NCBI GenBank assembly: GCA_963757335.1
Contig: CAVWRJ010000024.1
Coordinates: forward strand, 620,001-684,000
DNA: 64,000 nt
Direction of reading: 5' to 3'
Source: DASQPA01 sp963757335
Lineage (GTDB): Bacteria > Acidobacteriota > Thermoanaerobaculia > Multivoradales > UBA5704
Shown here: positions 1 through 9,500 of the stretch, piece by piece
How positions within the stretch are numbered: the first letter of the stretch is position 1
Layout of the letters: every line of letters starts with the position of its first letter
Notes under the pieces: generated by a model
What the model was told of the DNA's origin: nothing
The model's input: only the letters and a program-made list of their open reading frames with translations
Database searches by the model: none
Made by a program: the position numbers and the translations under genes

Positions 1-1
1 G

Positions 2-142
2 ACCCTCGCCTGGAAACAGGCCCTGTCGCCCACCCGAAACGTCTACTTCTCCTTCAACGAAAATCTCTTCAACTTCGACGACACCCCGGACTTCGGGTTC
101 TCCCTCGGGTTCGTGCAGCGGCTGGGGGCGAGCGGCAACTAG
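2..142 (+). CDS. C-terminal fragment of a probable outer-membrane protein (DUF3187-like)
   Basis: The window opens inside a gene; the last 46 codons are visible and end at TAG 140-142. The residues alternate hydrophobic and aromatic positions (VYFSF, LFNF, FGFSLGF), as in the last strands of an outer-membrane beta-barrel. The phrase around ENLFNFDDTPDFGF resembles from memory the end of DUF3187 proteins, but that is a weak assignment on so few residues. Its stop codon shares the palindrome CTAG with the stop of the convergent Mur-ligase-like gene, so the two genes meet tail to tail with no spacer. Confidence 0.45.
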   Translation, partial: TLAWKQALSPTRNVYFSFNENLFNFDDTPDFGFSLGFVQRLGASGN

Positions 143-1839
143 GTCAGCCGGGCGAGCACCGCGTCCCGGTCGGTGTGGACGAGGAGGACCAGGAGGTCCC
201 CCGGCCGAGCCCAGGCGAGGGCGCTCTCGACCGCCTCGATCTCCGGGCCGGCGCGCTCCAGGCTCTCCGCGGGGGCTCCCAGGCGCAGCAGCTCGGCTTC
301 GAGGAGGGCCGGCACCTCGCCGGGGGTGCGGCCACGGAGCATGGCGGGGAGCTCTTTGAGCAGGATGCGATCCGGACGGAAGCTCCAGGCGGTCCTGGCG
401 AGCTCGCGGATGGCCTCGTCGTCGCGGTCGCCGGCCTGGCCGAGGAGGAGCAGGCGGCGGTTCGCCGGCAGGGTCCGGGCGAGCTCCAGGAGCGCCCGGA
501 GACCGTGCGGATTGTGGGCGTAGTCGAGGAGGACTTGAACGCCGCCGATCTCGAAGAGGCTGGCGCGGCCGGGGTTGTCCTCGGGAGCCATGCCGAAGCG
601 GGCGAGCCCGGCTGCCATGGCGGCCGGCGGCAGCCCGAGGGCCGCGGCGAGACCGATCGCGGCGAGCGCGTTGGCGACATTGTGCCGGGCGGCGCCGCCG
701 CGAGCGATCGGCACCTCGGCGAGCCGCGCCACCTCCTGCCGCTCGCCGCCGCGGGCGAGGATCAGCGAATCGCCGACCAGGAGCGCGGCCTCCCCTCCGG
801 CCGCCAGGTGGGCGAGCACCTCCGGCCGGTCCGGCTCCAGGGAGAACCAGGTGGTCCGGGCCGGCCAGGTCCTGGGAGCGCGGACCAGCTCTGGGTCGTC
901 GGCGTTCAAGACCACCCGGCCTCCCGGGGGGACGGCGTGGGCCACCACCAGCTTGGCCTCGGCGAGGGAGGGGAGGTCGTAGATCCCGTACTCGCCCAGG
1001 TGATCGGCGGCGATGTTGGTCACCAGGGCGGCGCTGGCGCGCTCGACGGCGAGGCCGCGGCGGAGCAGCCCGCCACGGGCGGTTTCTAAAATGGCCAGCT
1101 CCACCCGCCGGTCGCGCAGCAGGGTGCGGGCCCCGCCCGGCCCGGAGAAGTCGCCCTCTTCGAGCACCTCGTCTCCCACCTGGACGCGGTCGGTCGAGGT
1201 CGAGCCGGCGGTGCGGCCGGCTCTCGCCGCCATGGCGGCGATCAGGCGGACGGTCGTCGTCTTGCCGTTGGTGCCGGTCACCAGGGCGACGGGGACGTCG
1301 TGGACCGCGTTCCAGTCGACCGCCTCCGGCCCGGGCAGCGCGGAGACCGGGAAGGTGCGCGAGCCGGAGCCGAGGCCGACCGTGGCCTCCTCGTCGTCCC
1401 ACAGGAAAGCGACCCCGTGCGCCGTCGCCGCGGCGCGGAGGGCTGAGAGCCGGGGGTTGGCCTCGGCGCGGATCCGCTCTGCGAGGCGCGCCACGTCCGC
1501 TTCTACATCTATAGAGGAAGGGGTGGACGGGGACGCGCCGGCGCTCGCCTCTACGACATTGGCGACGGTCCTCGCCCAGGCCGTCTCGTTGACCTCGGTC
1601 GCGGCATAGAGGGAATCGAAGGGAGCGGAGAAGGCGAGGCTCGCGCCGCCGGGAAAGCGGCGGACGGCGAGCTCCTCACCGCTCCAGCCGAGAGCGTCGA
1701 GCAGCCGGCGCGCGTTCTCCCGCCAGAGCCCGATGGCGCGGCCGGCCTCCTCCTCCCCGAGCGCGACGTCGAGCACGGCGCCCGCCCGGTCGAGGATCAG
1801 CCCGCGGCCGGTGAGCCGCCTGGATTCGAGGAGATTCAT
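139..1839 (-). CDS. Mur-ligase-like protein, paralogue of the cyanophycin synthetase ligase domain
   Basis: A 566-residue protein. About 180 N-terminal residues of no recognised family precede a Mur-ligase ATPase domain with P-loop GTNGKTT at 189-195. It shares motifs with the ligase domain of CphA in this window: ETARGG, DHLG and DYAHNPHG (CphA has ETARGG, DHLG, DYAHNAHG). It lacks the ATP-grasp domain that CphA uses to add the other amino acid. The family makes ATP-dependent amide bonds to carboxyl groups. The gene is divergent from cyanophycinase across a 130-bp gap, so a role in cyanophycin or dipeptide handling is likely but inferred. No clear ribosome-binding site precedes the chosen ATG. 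A folylpolyglutamate-type or other Mur-like ligase is the alternative. Confidence 0.8.
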   Translation of the reverse strand: MNLLESRRLTGRGLILDRAGAVLDVALGEEEAGRAIGLWRENARRLLDALGWSGEELAVRRFPGGASLAFSAPFDSLYAATEVNETAWARTVANVVEASAGASPSTPSSIDVEADVARLAERIRAEANPRLSALRAAATAHGVAFLWDDEEATVGLGSGSRTFPVSALPGPEAVDWNAVHDVPVALVTGTNGKTTTVRLIAAMAARAGRTAGSTSTDRVQVGDEVLEEGDFSGPGGARTLLRDRRVELAILETARGGLLRRGLAVERASAALVTNIAADHLGEYGIYDLPSLAEAKLVVAHAVPPGGRVVLNADDPELVRAPRTWPARTTWFSLEPDRPEVLAHLAAGGEAALLVGDSLILARGGERQEVARLAEVPIARGGAARHNVANALAAIGLAAALGLPPAAMAAGLARFGMAPEDNPGRASLFEIGGVQVLLDYAHNPHGLRALLELARTLPANRRLLLLGQAGDRDDEAIRELARTAWSFRPDRILLKELPAMLRGRTPGEVPALLEAELLRLGAPAESLERAGPEIEAVESALAWARPGDLLVLLVHTDRDAVLARLT

Positions 1840-1969
1840 CTGCGCCGGAGGAGCCTACACCATGGTCCCCCCTGTGCTACCATCCCGCCCCGCACTCCGC
1901 CTCGTCCCGGTCGGTGGCCATGGGCCGCAAGTCGGCATCGCCTCGGCGAGAGCGTGGGAGGAGATCTGG

Positions 1970-2839
1970 ATGGAGGGAGCACCCACACGGCCCGGCCCCG
2001 GGCGGCTGATCGCCATCGGCGGCGCCGAGGACAAGACCCGCGAGCGGGTCATCCTGCGCTGCTTCGTGGAGTCTGCCGGCGGTGCGGGTGCGGCCGACCT
2101 GGTCGTCCTGGCGACGGCGTCGGAGGTGCCGGAGACCGGGGCGCGCTATGCCGGGCTCTTCCTGGATCTCGGGGCGCGGTCGGTCGAGGTGCTGCGGATC
2201 GTCGACCGCGAGGACGCCCTGGCCGCCGGGCGTGAGGTGCTCGATCCGGTCGAGCGGGCGAGCGGTCTCTTCCTTACCGGTGGCAGCCAGATCCGCGTCT
2301 CCTCGGCGCTCGGCGGCACCGCCCTCGCCGCCGCCATCCGCCGCCGCCACGCCGAGGGCATGGTGGTGGCCGGCACGAGCGCCGGGGCCTCCCTCCTCTC
2401 CGAGCACATGATCGCCCTGGGCGACAGCGGCGGCACCCCGCGCCGGCGGCTCGTCCATCTGGCCAAGGGGCTGGGGCTCGCCCCCGATCTCATCATCGAC
2501 CAGCACTTCAGGCGCCGGGACCGGCTGGGGCGCCTGCTCACCGCCCTCTCCTACAACCCGGGGCCGCTCGGCCTGGGGGTCGACGAGGACACGGCGGTGG
2601 TGATCGACCCCGACGGCACGCTCAGGGTCCTCGGGGTTGCCGGGGTGACCGTCGTCGACGCTTCCCGCATGCGCTTCACCAACAGCCATGCGGTCAACCG
2701 CGGCCAGCCGCTCGCCATGCTCGGGCTCCAGGTCGATTTCCTCACCGCCGGCTGCCGCTACGACCTGACGCGGCGGATCGGTCTCCCCCCCGAGCCCGCC
2801 GTCCGCTCAGTGGTCGAGCTCGCCATGCCCGCCGGTTGA
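1970..2839 (+). CDS. cphB: Cyanophycinase (peptidase S51)
   Basis: A 289-residue serine exopeptidase that splits cyanophycin (multi-arginyl polyaspartate) into beta-Asp-Arg dipeptides. The nucleophile elbow G-T-S-A-G-A is visible with Ser137, after FLTGGSQ and before the conserved IIDQHF segment; length fits the intracellular S51 family. The frame is open further upstream, but ATG 1970 is chosen because GGGAGGAG lies 6-7 bases before it and the protein then starts at the usual place (RLIAIGGAED). Synthetase follows 222 bp downstream on the same strand, giving the classic cphB-cphA order. A hairpin terminator lies between them, so the two may be separate transcripts. Confidence 0.93.
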   Translation: MEGAPTRPGPGRLIAIGGAEDKTRERVILRCFVESAGGAGAADLVVLATASEVPETGARYAGLFLDLGARSVEVLRIVDREDALAAGREVLDPVERASGLFLTGGSQIRVSSALGGTALAAAIRRRHAEGMVVAGTSAGASLLSEHMIALGDSGGTPRRRLVHLAKGLGLAPDLIIDQHFRRRDRLGRLLTALSYNPGPLGLGVDEDTAVVIDPDGTLRVLGVAGVTVVDASRMRFTNSHAVNRGQPLAMLGLQVDFLTAGCRYDLTRRIGLPPEPAVRSVVELAMPAG

Positions 2840-2932
2840 TCCTGACTTGTCCCGCTTGTATCGTCCTGCGACACATTTGAGGTAGTCTCCGATCTCCCTG
2901 CTGCGCCGGCTCCTCACAAGCCGTCGCAGGCC

Positions 2933-2970
2933 GGCGCTCCGGGCCAGACCCTCCCGGAGCGCCATTTCAC
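2933..2970 (+). terminator. Rho-independent-like terminator after cphB
   Basis: A perfect 11-bp stem (2933-2943 with 2953-2963, GGCGCTCCGGG and its complement) with a 9-nt loop is followed by ATTTC and a long pyrimidine run. It sits 94 bp after the cyanophycinase stop and 99 bp before the cphA start. Confidence 0.6.
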
Positions 2971-3061
2971 CTCTTTCCCCCTTCTTCTTCCCCCTTCCCC
3001 GTTGCCGCCCGACGCGCCAGCGTGCTATGAAGCGCCCCGTGACCTCCCTGGGAGTGGCGCC

Positions 3062-5818
3062 ATGAAGATCCTAGAGACCCGTGTCTACCGCGGCCCGAAC
3101 CTCTACGCGCTCCGGCCCGTCATCCGCCTCAAGGTCGACCTGGGAGAGCTGGAGGAGTTCCCCACCGCCAGGCTGCCGGGGTTCAACGAGCGTCTCCTCG
3201 CCCTCATCCCCACGCTCGCCGAGCACGGCTGCTCGTACAAGGAGCCTGGCGGCTTCGTCCGCCGGCTGCGGGAAGACGAGGGGACCTGGCTCGGGCACGT
3301 CCTCGAACATGTGGCGATCGAGCTGCAATGCCTGGCCGGCACCCGGGTCGCCTACGGCAAGACGCGGAGCCATGCCCTGCCGCGCGGCCAGTACCACGTC
3401 ATCTACAGCTTTCTGGAGGAGAGCGTCGGAATCGCGGCGGGGGAGCTCGCGCTCCGCCTTCTCCTTCATCTGCTGCCCCCCGAGCGGGAAGCCTACGACC
3501 CGGCGCCGTTCGACTACCAGGCCGAGCTCGAAGCGCTCGTCAGGCTCGCCCAGCGCCGCGCCTTCGGCCCCTCGACCGCCGCCCTGGTGCGCGCCGCCGA
3601 GGAGCGCGATATCCCCTGGATCCGCCTGAACGACCGCTCGCTCGTCCAGCTCGGCCACGGCAAATACCAGCGGCGCATCCAGGCCACGGTGACCAGCGAG
3701 ACCCGGCACACGGCGGTCGAGATCGCCTCGGACAAGCGGCTGACCAACCAGATCCTCCAGGATCTCGGGCTCCCGGTGCCGCGCCAGGAGCTGGTCTACG
3801 ACGCGGACGAGGCGGCGGAGGCGGCGCGCCGGCTGGGCTATCCCGTCGTCGTCAAGCCGCTCGACGGCAACCACGGCCGGGGGGTCGCGATCCATCTGAT
3901 CACCGAGGAGCAGGTGCGGACCGCCTACGAGAAGGCGCGCGACGAGGCGCGGACGGTGATCGTCGAGACCTTCCACACCGGGAACGATTACCGCATCCTG
4001 GTCGTCAACGGCCGGGTGGTGGCGGTCGCCGAGCGGGTGCCAGGACGGGTCGTGGGCGACGGCCGGCGGACCGTGGCCGAGCTCGTCGAAGCGGTCAACG
4101 CCGACCCCCGGCGCGGCGTCGGGCACGAGAAGGTGCTCACCCGGCTGGAGCTCGACCACCAGGCCCTCCGCCTGCTGGAGGCGGCCGGCAGCACGCGCGA
4201 CTCGGTCCTTCCGGAGGGGGAGGTCTTCTATCTCCGTTCGACCGGGAACCTGTCGACCGGCGGCACCTCGATCGACAAGACCTCCGTCCTCCACTACGAC
4301 AACCGGATCATGGCCGAGCGCGGGGTGCGGGCGATCGGCCTGGACGTCGGCGGGGTCGACTTCATCTGCCCGGACATCAGCCGCAGCCACAAGGAGGTGG
4401 GGGGGGCGATCGTCGAGATCAACGCCGCCCCCGGCTTCCGGATGCACACCGCCCCCACCGAGGGCACCGCGCGCGATGTCGCCGGGCCGGTGATCGAGAT
4501 GCTCTTCCCGCACGGCACCCCCGCCCGCATCCCCATCGCCGCCATCACCGGCACCAACGGCAAGACGACGACCACCCGCATGGTCGGCCACATCCTCAAG
4601 CTCTCCGGCCACACGGTGGGGATGGCGACCTCGGACGGGGTCTACATCGACGGCGTTCTGACCGTCGCCGGCGACATGACCGGGCCCTGGGCCTCGCACC
4701 TGGTGCTCCGCGACCCGACGGTCGACGCCGCGGTGCTCGAAACCGCCCGCGGCGGCATCGTCCGCTCCGGGCTGGGCTGGCGCAAGTGCAACGTGGGAGC
4801 GATTCTGAACGTCGCCTCCGACCACCTGGGGATGGGGGGGATCGACGATCTCGACGATCTGGCGGGGGTCAAGCAGGTGATCGCCGAGGTGGCGCGGGAC
4901 TGGGTCGTCTTGAACGCCGACGACCCGCGGGTGGCGGCGATGGCCGAGCACAGCCCGGGCCAACCCTTCTACATCACCCTGGACCGCGCCAACGAGCGGG
5001 TGCGCGAGCACATCAGGGCCCGCGGCCGGGCTATGGTTCTGGAGGAGACCTTGAACGGCCGCCAGCTCGTCCTCTACGAGGGGGAGGACCCGATCCCGCT
5101 CCTCCTCGCCCGCCAGATCCCGGCGACGGTCGAGGGCCACGCGCTCCACAACATCCAGAACGCCATGTTCGCCGCCGCCATCGCCTTGGGGCTGGGGGTG
5201 AGCCTGGAGAACATCCGGCAGGGCCTCCGCACCTTCACTACCGATTTCTTCCAGACCCCGGGGCGGATGAACTTCTACAACGAGCACCCCTTCCGGGTGC
5301 TCCTCGACTACGCCCACAACGCCCACGGCATGGAGGCGATGGCGAAGACCGTCCGCGGCCTGACCGTCAACGGCCGCCGGATCGGCATCGTCTCCGCCCC
5401 GGGCGACCGCCGGGACGACGACATCCGTGCCCTGGGGCGTGCGTCGGCGCCCGCCTTCGACCTCGTCCTCCTCCGCGAGGACGACAACCGCCGCGGCCGG
5501 GAGACGGGGGTGGTGGGGGAGCTCTTGCGCGAGGGGCTCCTCGAGGCCGGCTTCCCGGCCGAGCGCATCGCCCCCGGGGTGCTCGACGAGGAGGAGGCCG
5601 TCCGCCGGGGCCTGGAGACCGCCCGTCCCGGCGACCTCCTGGTCATCTTCGGCGACGACCTGCCCCGCGACTGGGAGCAGATCGTCTCCTTCGGCAGCCC
5701 GGCCGGGGGGGCCGTCAAGGCCACCCCGCCGTCGGGAGCGCCGGTCTTCTCCCCGGAGACCCGGCCCTGGCAGGAACCGGCAGCCGGCCTACCCGGGAGC
5801 GTGGGCGAGGACGACTGA
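3062..5818 (+). CDS. cphA: Cyanophycin synthetase
   Basis: A 918-residue CphA1-type enzyme that elongates cyanophycin by adding Asp to the backbone and Arg to the side chain, each with ATP. Three modules are visible: an N-terminal domain (about 1-160), an ATP-grasp domain (about 220-480, with VVKPLDGNHGRGV and EINAAPGFRMH) and a Mur-ligase domain starting at the P-loop GTNGKTT near residue 497, with ETARGGIVRSG and DYAHNAHG. The frame is open further upstream, but ATG 3062 gives the normal N-terminus MKILETRVYRGPN. The last ~35 residues, rich in Pro and Gly, are a family-atypical tail. It stores nitrogen, carbon and energy as cytoplasmic granules. Confidence 0.95.
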   Translation: MKILETRVYRGPNLYALRPVIRLKVDLGELEEFPTARLPGFNERLLALIPTLAEHGCSYKEPGGFVRRLREDEGTWLGHVLEHVAIELQCLAGTRVAYGKTRSHALPRGQYHVIYSFLEESVGIAAGELALRLLLHLLPPEREAYDPAPFDYQAELEALVRLAQRRAFGPSTAALVRAAEERDIPWIRLNDRSLVQLGHGKYQRRIQATVTSETRHTAVEIASDKRLTNQILQDLGLPVPRQELVYDADEAAEAARRLGYPVVVKPLDGNHGRGVAIHLITEEQVRTAYEKARDEARTVIVETFHTGNDYRILVVNGRVVAVAERVPGRVVGDGRRTVAELVEAVNADPRRGVGHEKVLTRLELDHQALRLLEAAGSTRDSVLPEGEVFYLRSTGNLSTGGTSIDKTSVLHYDNRIMAERGVRAIGLDVGGVDFICPDISRSHKEVGGAIVEINAAPGFRMHTAPTEGTARDVAGPVIEMLFPHGTPARIPIAAITGTNGKTTTTRMVGHILKLSGHTVGMATSDGVYIDGVLTVAGDMTGPWASHLVLRDPTVDAAVLETARGGIVRSGLGWRKCNVGAILNVASDHLGMGGIDDLDDLAGVKQVIAEVARDWVVLNADDPRVAAMAEHSPGQPFYITLDRANERVREHIRARGRAMVLEETLNGRQLVLYEGEDPIPLLLARQIPATVEGHALHNIQNAMFAAAIALGLGVSLENIRQGLRTFTTDFFQTPGRMNFYNEHPFRVLLDYAHNAHGMEAMAKTVRGLTVNGRRIGIVSAPGDRRDDDIRALGRASAPAFDLVLLREDDNRRGRETGVVGELLREGLLEAGFPAERIAPGVLDEEEAVRRGLETARPGDLLVIFGDDLPRDWEQIVSFGSPAGGAVKATPPSGAPVFSPETRPWQEPAAGLPGSVGEDD

Positions 5819-5855
5819 AGCGAGCCCGCGAGAGGGATCGGGAACGTTCTGGCCA

Positions 5856-6066
5856 GAAAAACGAAACCCGGGGAATCCCCCGGGTTTTCCACCACCTCTT
5901 GCTACAGAAGAACAGATCAACAGAGAACTTCAATCACCAACCCTCTCCCTCCCCCTCCCATCAACAGAACTCCAAGACAGCAGACCTGCAAAGTCGTTGG
6001 GGCCGGCCTTCCATCCCTCCAGGCTTCCTCCCCGCTTTCCCCCCCGGGTGCGGGGTCCCTTCGACT
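5856..6066 (-). ncRNA. Candidate small RNA, copy 1
   Basis: Read on the minus strand, a TACACT box (complement of 6073-6078) resembling a -10 element would start a transcript near 6066. The transcript would run about 210 nt to a 10-bp GC-rich hairpin (5864-5887, loop 4 nt) followed by CGTTTTT. The start box, a purine-rich GGGAGGGG tract, AGTTCTG and GAAGTTCT segments and the terminator are kept in the neighbouring copy. No convincing -35 was found (conserved GGACTC at the right distance). This is inference from conservation between two copies only. Confidence 0.4.
5864..5887 (-). terminator. Hairpin terminator between cphA and the small-RNA unit
   Basis: AAACCCGGGG pairs perfectly with CCCCGGGTTT across a 4-nt loop. 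On the minus strand it is followed by CGTTTTT; on the plus strand only by TTTT directly, so it could end both cphA and the minus-strand RNA. Confidence 0.6.
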
Positions 6067-6176
6067 GACGGCAGTGTAAGGGGGCAGGCGGTCAAGAGTC
6101 CTCAAAGATGGGCTCAAGATTTCAAAAATGTAATCTCAGAGCCGCCACCACCGTCACCGCTCCAAAAACGCCCCCT

Positions 6177-6391
6177 AAAAACGAAACCCGGGGGGCTCCC
6201 CGGGTTTCTCCACCACCTCTTGCTTACAGAGAGAAAATCAAAACAGAACTTCAAGGTAAGAGAAATCTCTCCCTCCCCTCCCGTCGCAGAACTCCATAAG
6301 ATTCAAAGCTTCAGATCGTCGGGGCTGGCCTTCGATTCCTTCCAGGCTCTCCTCCCCGCTTCCCCCCCCGGGTGCGAGGTCCCCATCGATC
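6177..6391 (-). ncRNA. Candidate small RNA, copy 2
   Basis: Second copy of the preceding unit: TACACT box at the complement of 6398-6403, hairpin 6184-6207 (10-bp stem AAACCCGGGG, loop GGCT) followed on the minus strand by CGTTTTT. It would be transcribed away from the divergent regulator gene at 6590. Same caveats as for copy 1. Confidence 0.4.
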
Positions 6392-6589
6392 GAGCGCAGT
6401 GTAGGGGGGAAGGCGGTGAAGAGTCCTCAGGGACGGGCTCAAGATTCCTCAAAAAAGCTCAAAGCGGGAGGCCCGGCCTGAGGTACAATCGCCAGCGGTT
6501 TCCCCCTCCAGGTGTGGAGGTCTCTTCCCGGTCTTCCAAAGGTGAGCTGGCAGAGGCCCCCTCTTCGCCCGCTCGCGGAACCCCGATGC

Positions 6590-9500
6590 ATGAACGGGTC
6601 CAGGAACGATAGCAGGCACCTCTACGAGTTCGACGGCTTCCGCGCGGATCCCGTCCGGCGCCGGCTGTCGCGCGGTGGCGAGGCGGTGTCGCTGACGCCC
6701 AAGGCGTTCTCGATCCTCCTCGCCCTGCTCGAAAAGCGCGGCCAGGTGATCCCGAAAGAGGACCTCATCCAGCAGATCTGGCCCGACACCTTCGTCACCG
6801 AGGCCAACCTGACGCAGAACATCTCCTCCCTGCGCAAAGCGCTGGGGGAGCGCGCCAACGACCCGCGCTATGTCGTCACCGTCCCCGGGCAGGGGTACTC
6901 GTTCGTCGGCGACGTGCTCGAAGTGCCCCGAGACGGGACCGGCGAGATGCCGGCCTACGTGCTGCCGATCCTCCTCGAGCCGGGATTATCGGCTCCGGTG
7001 GCCCCGGCAGGATCGTTGGGATCGGAGGCGTTGGTGCCGCCTGCGGTATGGGCACCGGTGGAATCGGCTCCCGCCGTGACCGATCCCCCCGCGCTCTCCC
7101 TGGACGACTCCGCCGTGTTCCGGCTTTCCTCGTCTCTCCTGGCCCCGGCCCCGGCTTCGCCGCCGGAGGTGGAGGTCGCCGCTCCATCCCTTCTGGATGA
7201 CACGGCGACGCTGAACCTGATGCCCGTAGCAGCGCCGGCGGTACCTGCCGTCGTGCCCGCGGGCGGTCGCTGGCGCCGATCGACTGTCCTCGGCGTGGCT
7301 TTCCTGGCCGTCCTGGCGATTTCCGGTTCCTACCTCGTTCTCAATCGGTATCGAGCCGGTCTCGCGGTCTCCGCGAGCCAGGCCGCCAACCCTCCCCTCC
7401 GCCCCGATCGCGCCTCGGTCGCCGTCCTCGGCCTCACTAACCTTTCGGGCAACCCCCAGGCGGCCTGGCTCTCCGCCGCCCTGACCGAGATGCTGACGAC
7501 CGAGCTCCAGACCGGGGGGAGGGTGCGGCTGATCTCGGGGGAGAACGTCACCCAGGCGCGGGCCGCTCTCTCCCTTCCCGAGGCCGCTCATCTCCGCTCC
7601 GAAGAGCTGACCCGGCTCCACTCCGGCCTGGGCGCCGACCTGATCGTCTTCGGCTCCTACCTCTCGCTCGGCGGATCGGGGCACGGCCGGGTCCGTCTCG
7701 ACCTCCAGGTAATGAAGGTGCCGAGCGGCGAAGTGGTGGCGAGCCGGCCGGAGATCGGGACCGAGTCCGACCTCTTCGACCTCGTCTCGCGCACCGGCGC
7801 CGACCTTCGTCACGACCTGGGATGGGCGCCGCCCTCGCCTGCCCAGGAGAAGGAGGCTCAGGCCCTCCGGCCGGCGAGCCCCGAGGCCACCCGTCTCTAT
7901 ACCGAGGGCCTGGCGCATCTCCGTGCGTTCGATCCCCAGGGAGCGCGCAACCTCCTCAGTCGGGCCGTCGACGCCGACCCCAGGTCGGCGGTCATCCGCT
8001 CCGCCCTGGCGCAGAGCTGGGCGGACCTCGGCTACGATCTGCGGGCGGCGAGCGAGGCGGAGAAGGCGGTCGAGCTCGCCGGCTCGCTCTCCAAGCAGGA
8101 GCAACTCGCGATCCAGGCTCGTTTCCGCGAGTCGAAGCGGGACTGGAAGGGGGCGAGCGAGCTCTACCGCTCGCTCTGGACCTTCTTCCCGGACGACTTG
8201 GAGTATGGCCTCCGGCTGGCCAACGTCCTCGCCGCGGACGGCCGCGGACCCGAGGCTTTAAAGGCGGTGGCCGATCTCCGCCAGCTGCCCTCCCCCAAGC
8301 GGGACGACCCGCGGATCGATCTCACCGAGGCGAAGGTCTCCCGGCGTGACTGGGATCCGGACCGCTCTCTCCGCGCTGCCAAGGACGCCGAGCTCAAGGG
8401 CTGGAAACTGGGGGAGGACCAGGTGGTGGCCCAGGCGCTGGCCCTGGAGGGCGAGTCCTCCCAGATCATGGGCCGGCTCGACGACGCGATCGCCCTCTTC
8501 CGGCAGGCGAGCGCCCTCTTCGCCAAGTCGGGCAACCAGGCGCAGGTCGCCGAGATGCTATCCGTGACCGGGATCACGCTCGACGACCAGGGTAAGCTCG
8601 CCGACGCCAGAAAGCAGTTCGAATCGGCGCTCGCCATCGCCGAGCGGCTGGGGAGCGACAATCTGGTTGCCACGCAACTCGCCAACCTCGGGCTCCTGCA
8701 CGCCGAGGCGGGGGAGCTCGCCGAGGCGCGCTCCCTGCTCACCCGGGCCGATGCCCTCTATCTGAAAACCGAGGATCGGCGCCTCGAGGTGCGGACCACC
8801 TACTTCATCGGCCAGGTGCTCTGGCAGAGCGGCGACCTGGAGGGGGCGCGCCAGCGGTACGAACGGGTGCTCTCGGCGAGCCGCGATACCCACAGCCGCA
8901 TCGACGAGGCGGTGGCCCTGGAGGGGATCGGGCAGATCCTCTCCCGGCAGGGGCAGCTGAGCGACGCCCGGCGCACCCACGAGCAGGCGCTCGCCATCGC
9001 CGAGAAGCTCAAAGATCCCTACCGGACGGCCGGGATGGTCGCCTCGATGGCCGAGGTGATGGCCGGCCTCGGCGACTTAGACGGGGCGCAGCGGCTGTTC
9101 GAGCAGGCCCTGGAGAGCCGGCGGCGGATCGGCGGGCGCTTGGGCGCCGCCCAGATCCTGGGCTCGCTCGCCGATCTCGCCTACCGGCGAGGGGACCTCG
9201 CCAAGTCGCGCGAGATGAGCTTGGAGCAGCTCCGGATGGCCCGCGAGACGGGAGCCCAGCTCCTCGCCGCCGAGGCGCTCCAGAACCTCGGCCGGACCGA
9301 GCTCGCCCAGGATGATCGGGGGGATGCCCGGCAGCACCTCGAAAAGGCGCTACAGACGGCGGTGAGCTTAGGGGGACAGCTCTCCGCGGTGGGGATCCGC
9401 CTCGACCTCGCCCGCCTGGAGCTCGCCGGCGGCGGCCGGGTCACCGAGTCGGTCCGCCTGGCCCATGAAGCGGCGGATTGGTACGGCCGGCAGGGGATGG

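Larger units (their letters stand above)
5856..6457 (-). repeat. Tandem duplication of a ~280-bp non-coding unit
   Basis: Two diverged direct copies, 5856-6129 and 6176-6457, occupy almost all of the 771-bp gap between cphA and the next gene. Matching landmarks in order on the plus strand: AAAAACGAAACCCGGGG hairpin; CCACCACCTCTTGC; AGAACTTCAA; a CCCTCCC tract; CAGAACTCCA; a GGCCTTCNATNCC block; a CCCCCCCGGGTGCG block; GCAGTGTA; AAGAGTCCTCA; GGGCTCAAGATT. Gaps and substitutions between the copies are not in multiples of three and no long ORF is shared, so the unit is probably RNA or DNA structure, not protein. Confidence 0.8.

Noticed and set aside
3071..5326. A 751-codon open frame on the minus strand opposite cphA
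   Set aside because: Composition is Asp/Val/Arg/Pro-rich without any motif and it mirrors codon usage of the real gene on the other strand; typical of GC-rich antisense frames.
3328..6612. A 1094-codon plus-strand frame overlapping cphA
   Set aside because: Very high Arg/Pro/Gly, no domain; cphA in the other frame has full-length homology. Its 3' part crosses the two non-coding repeat units.
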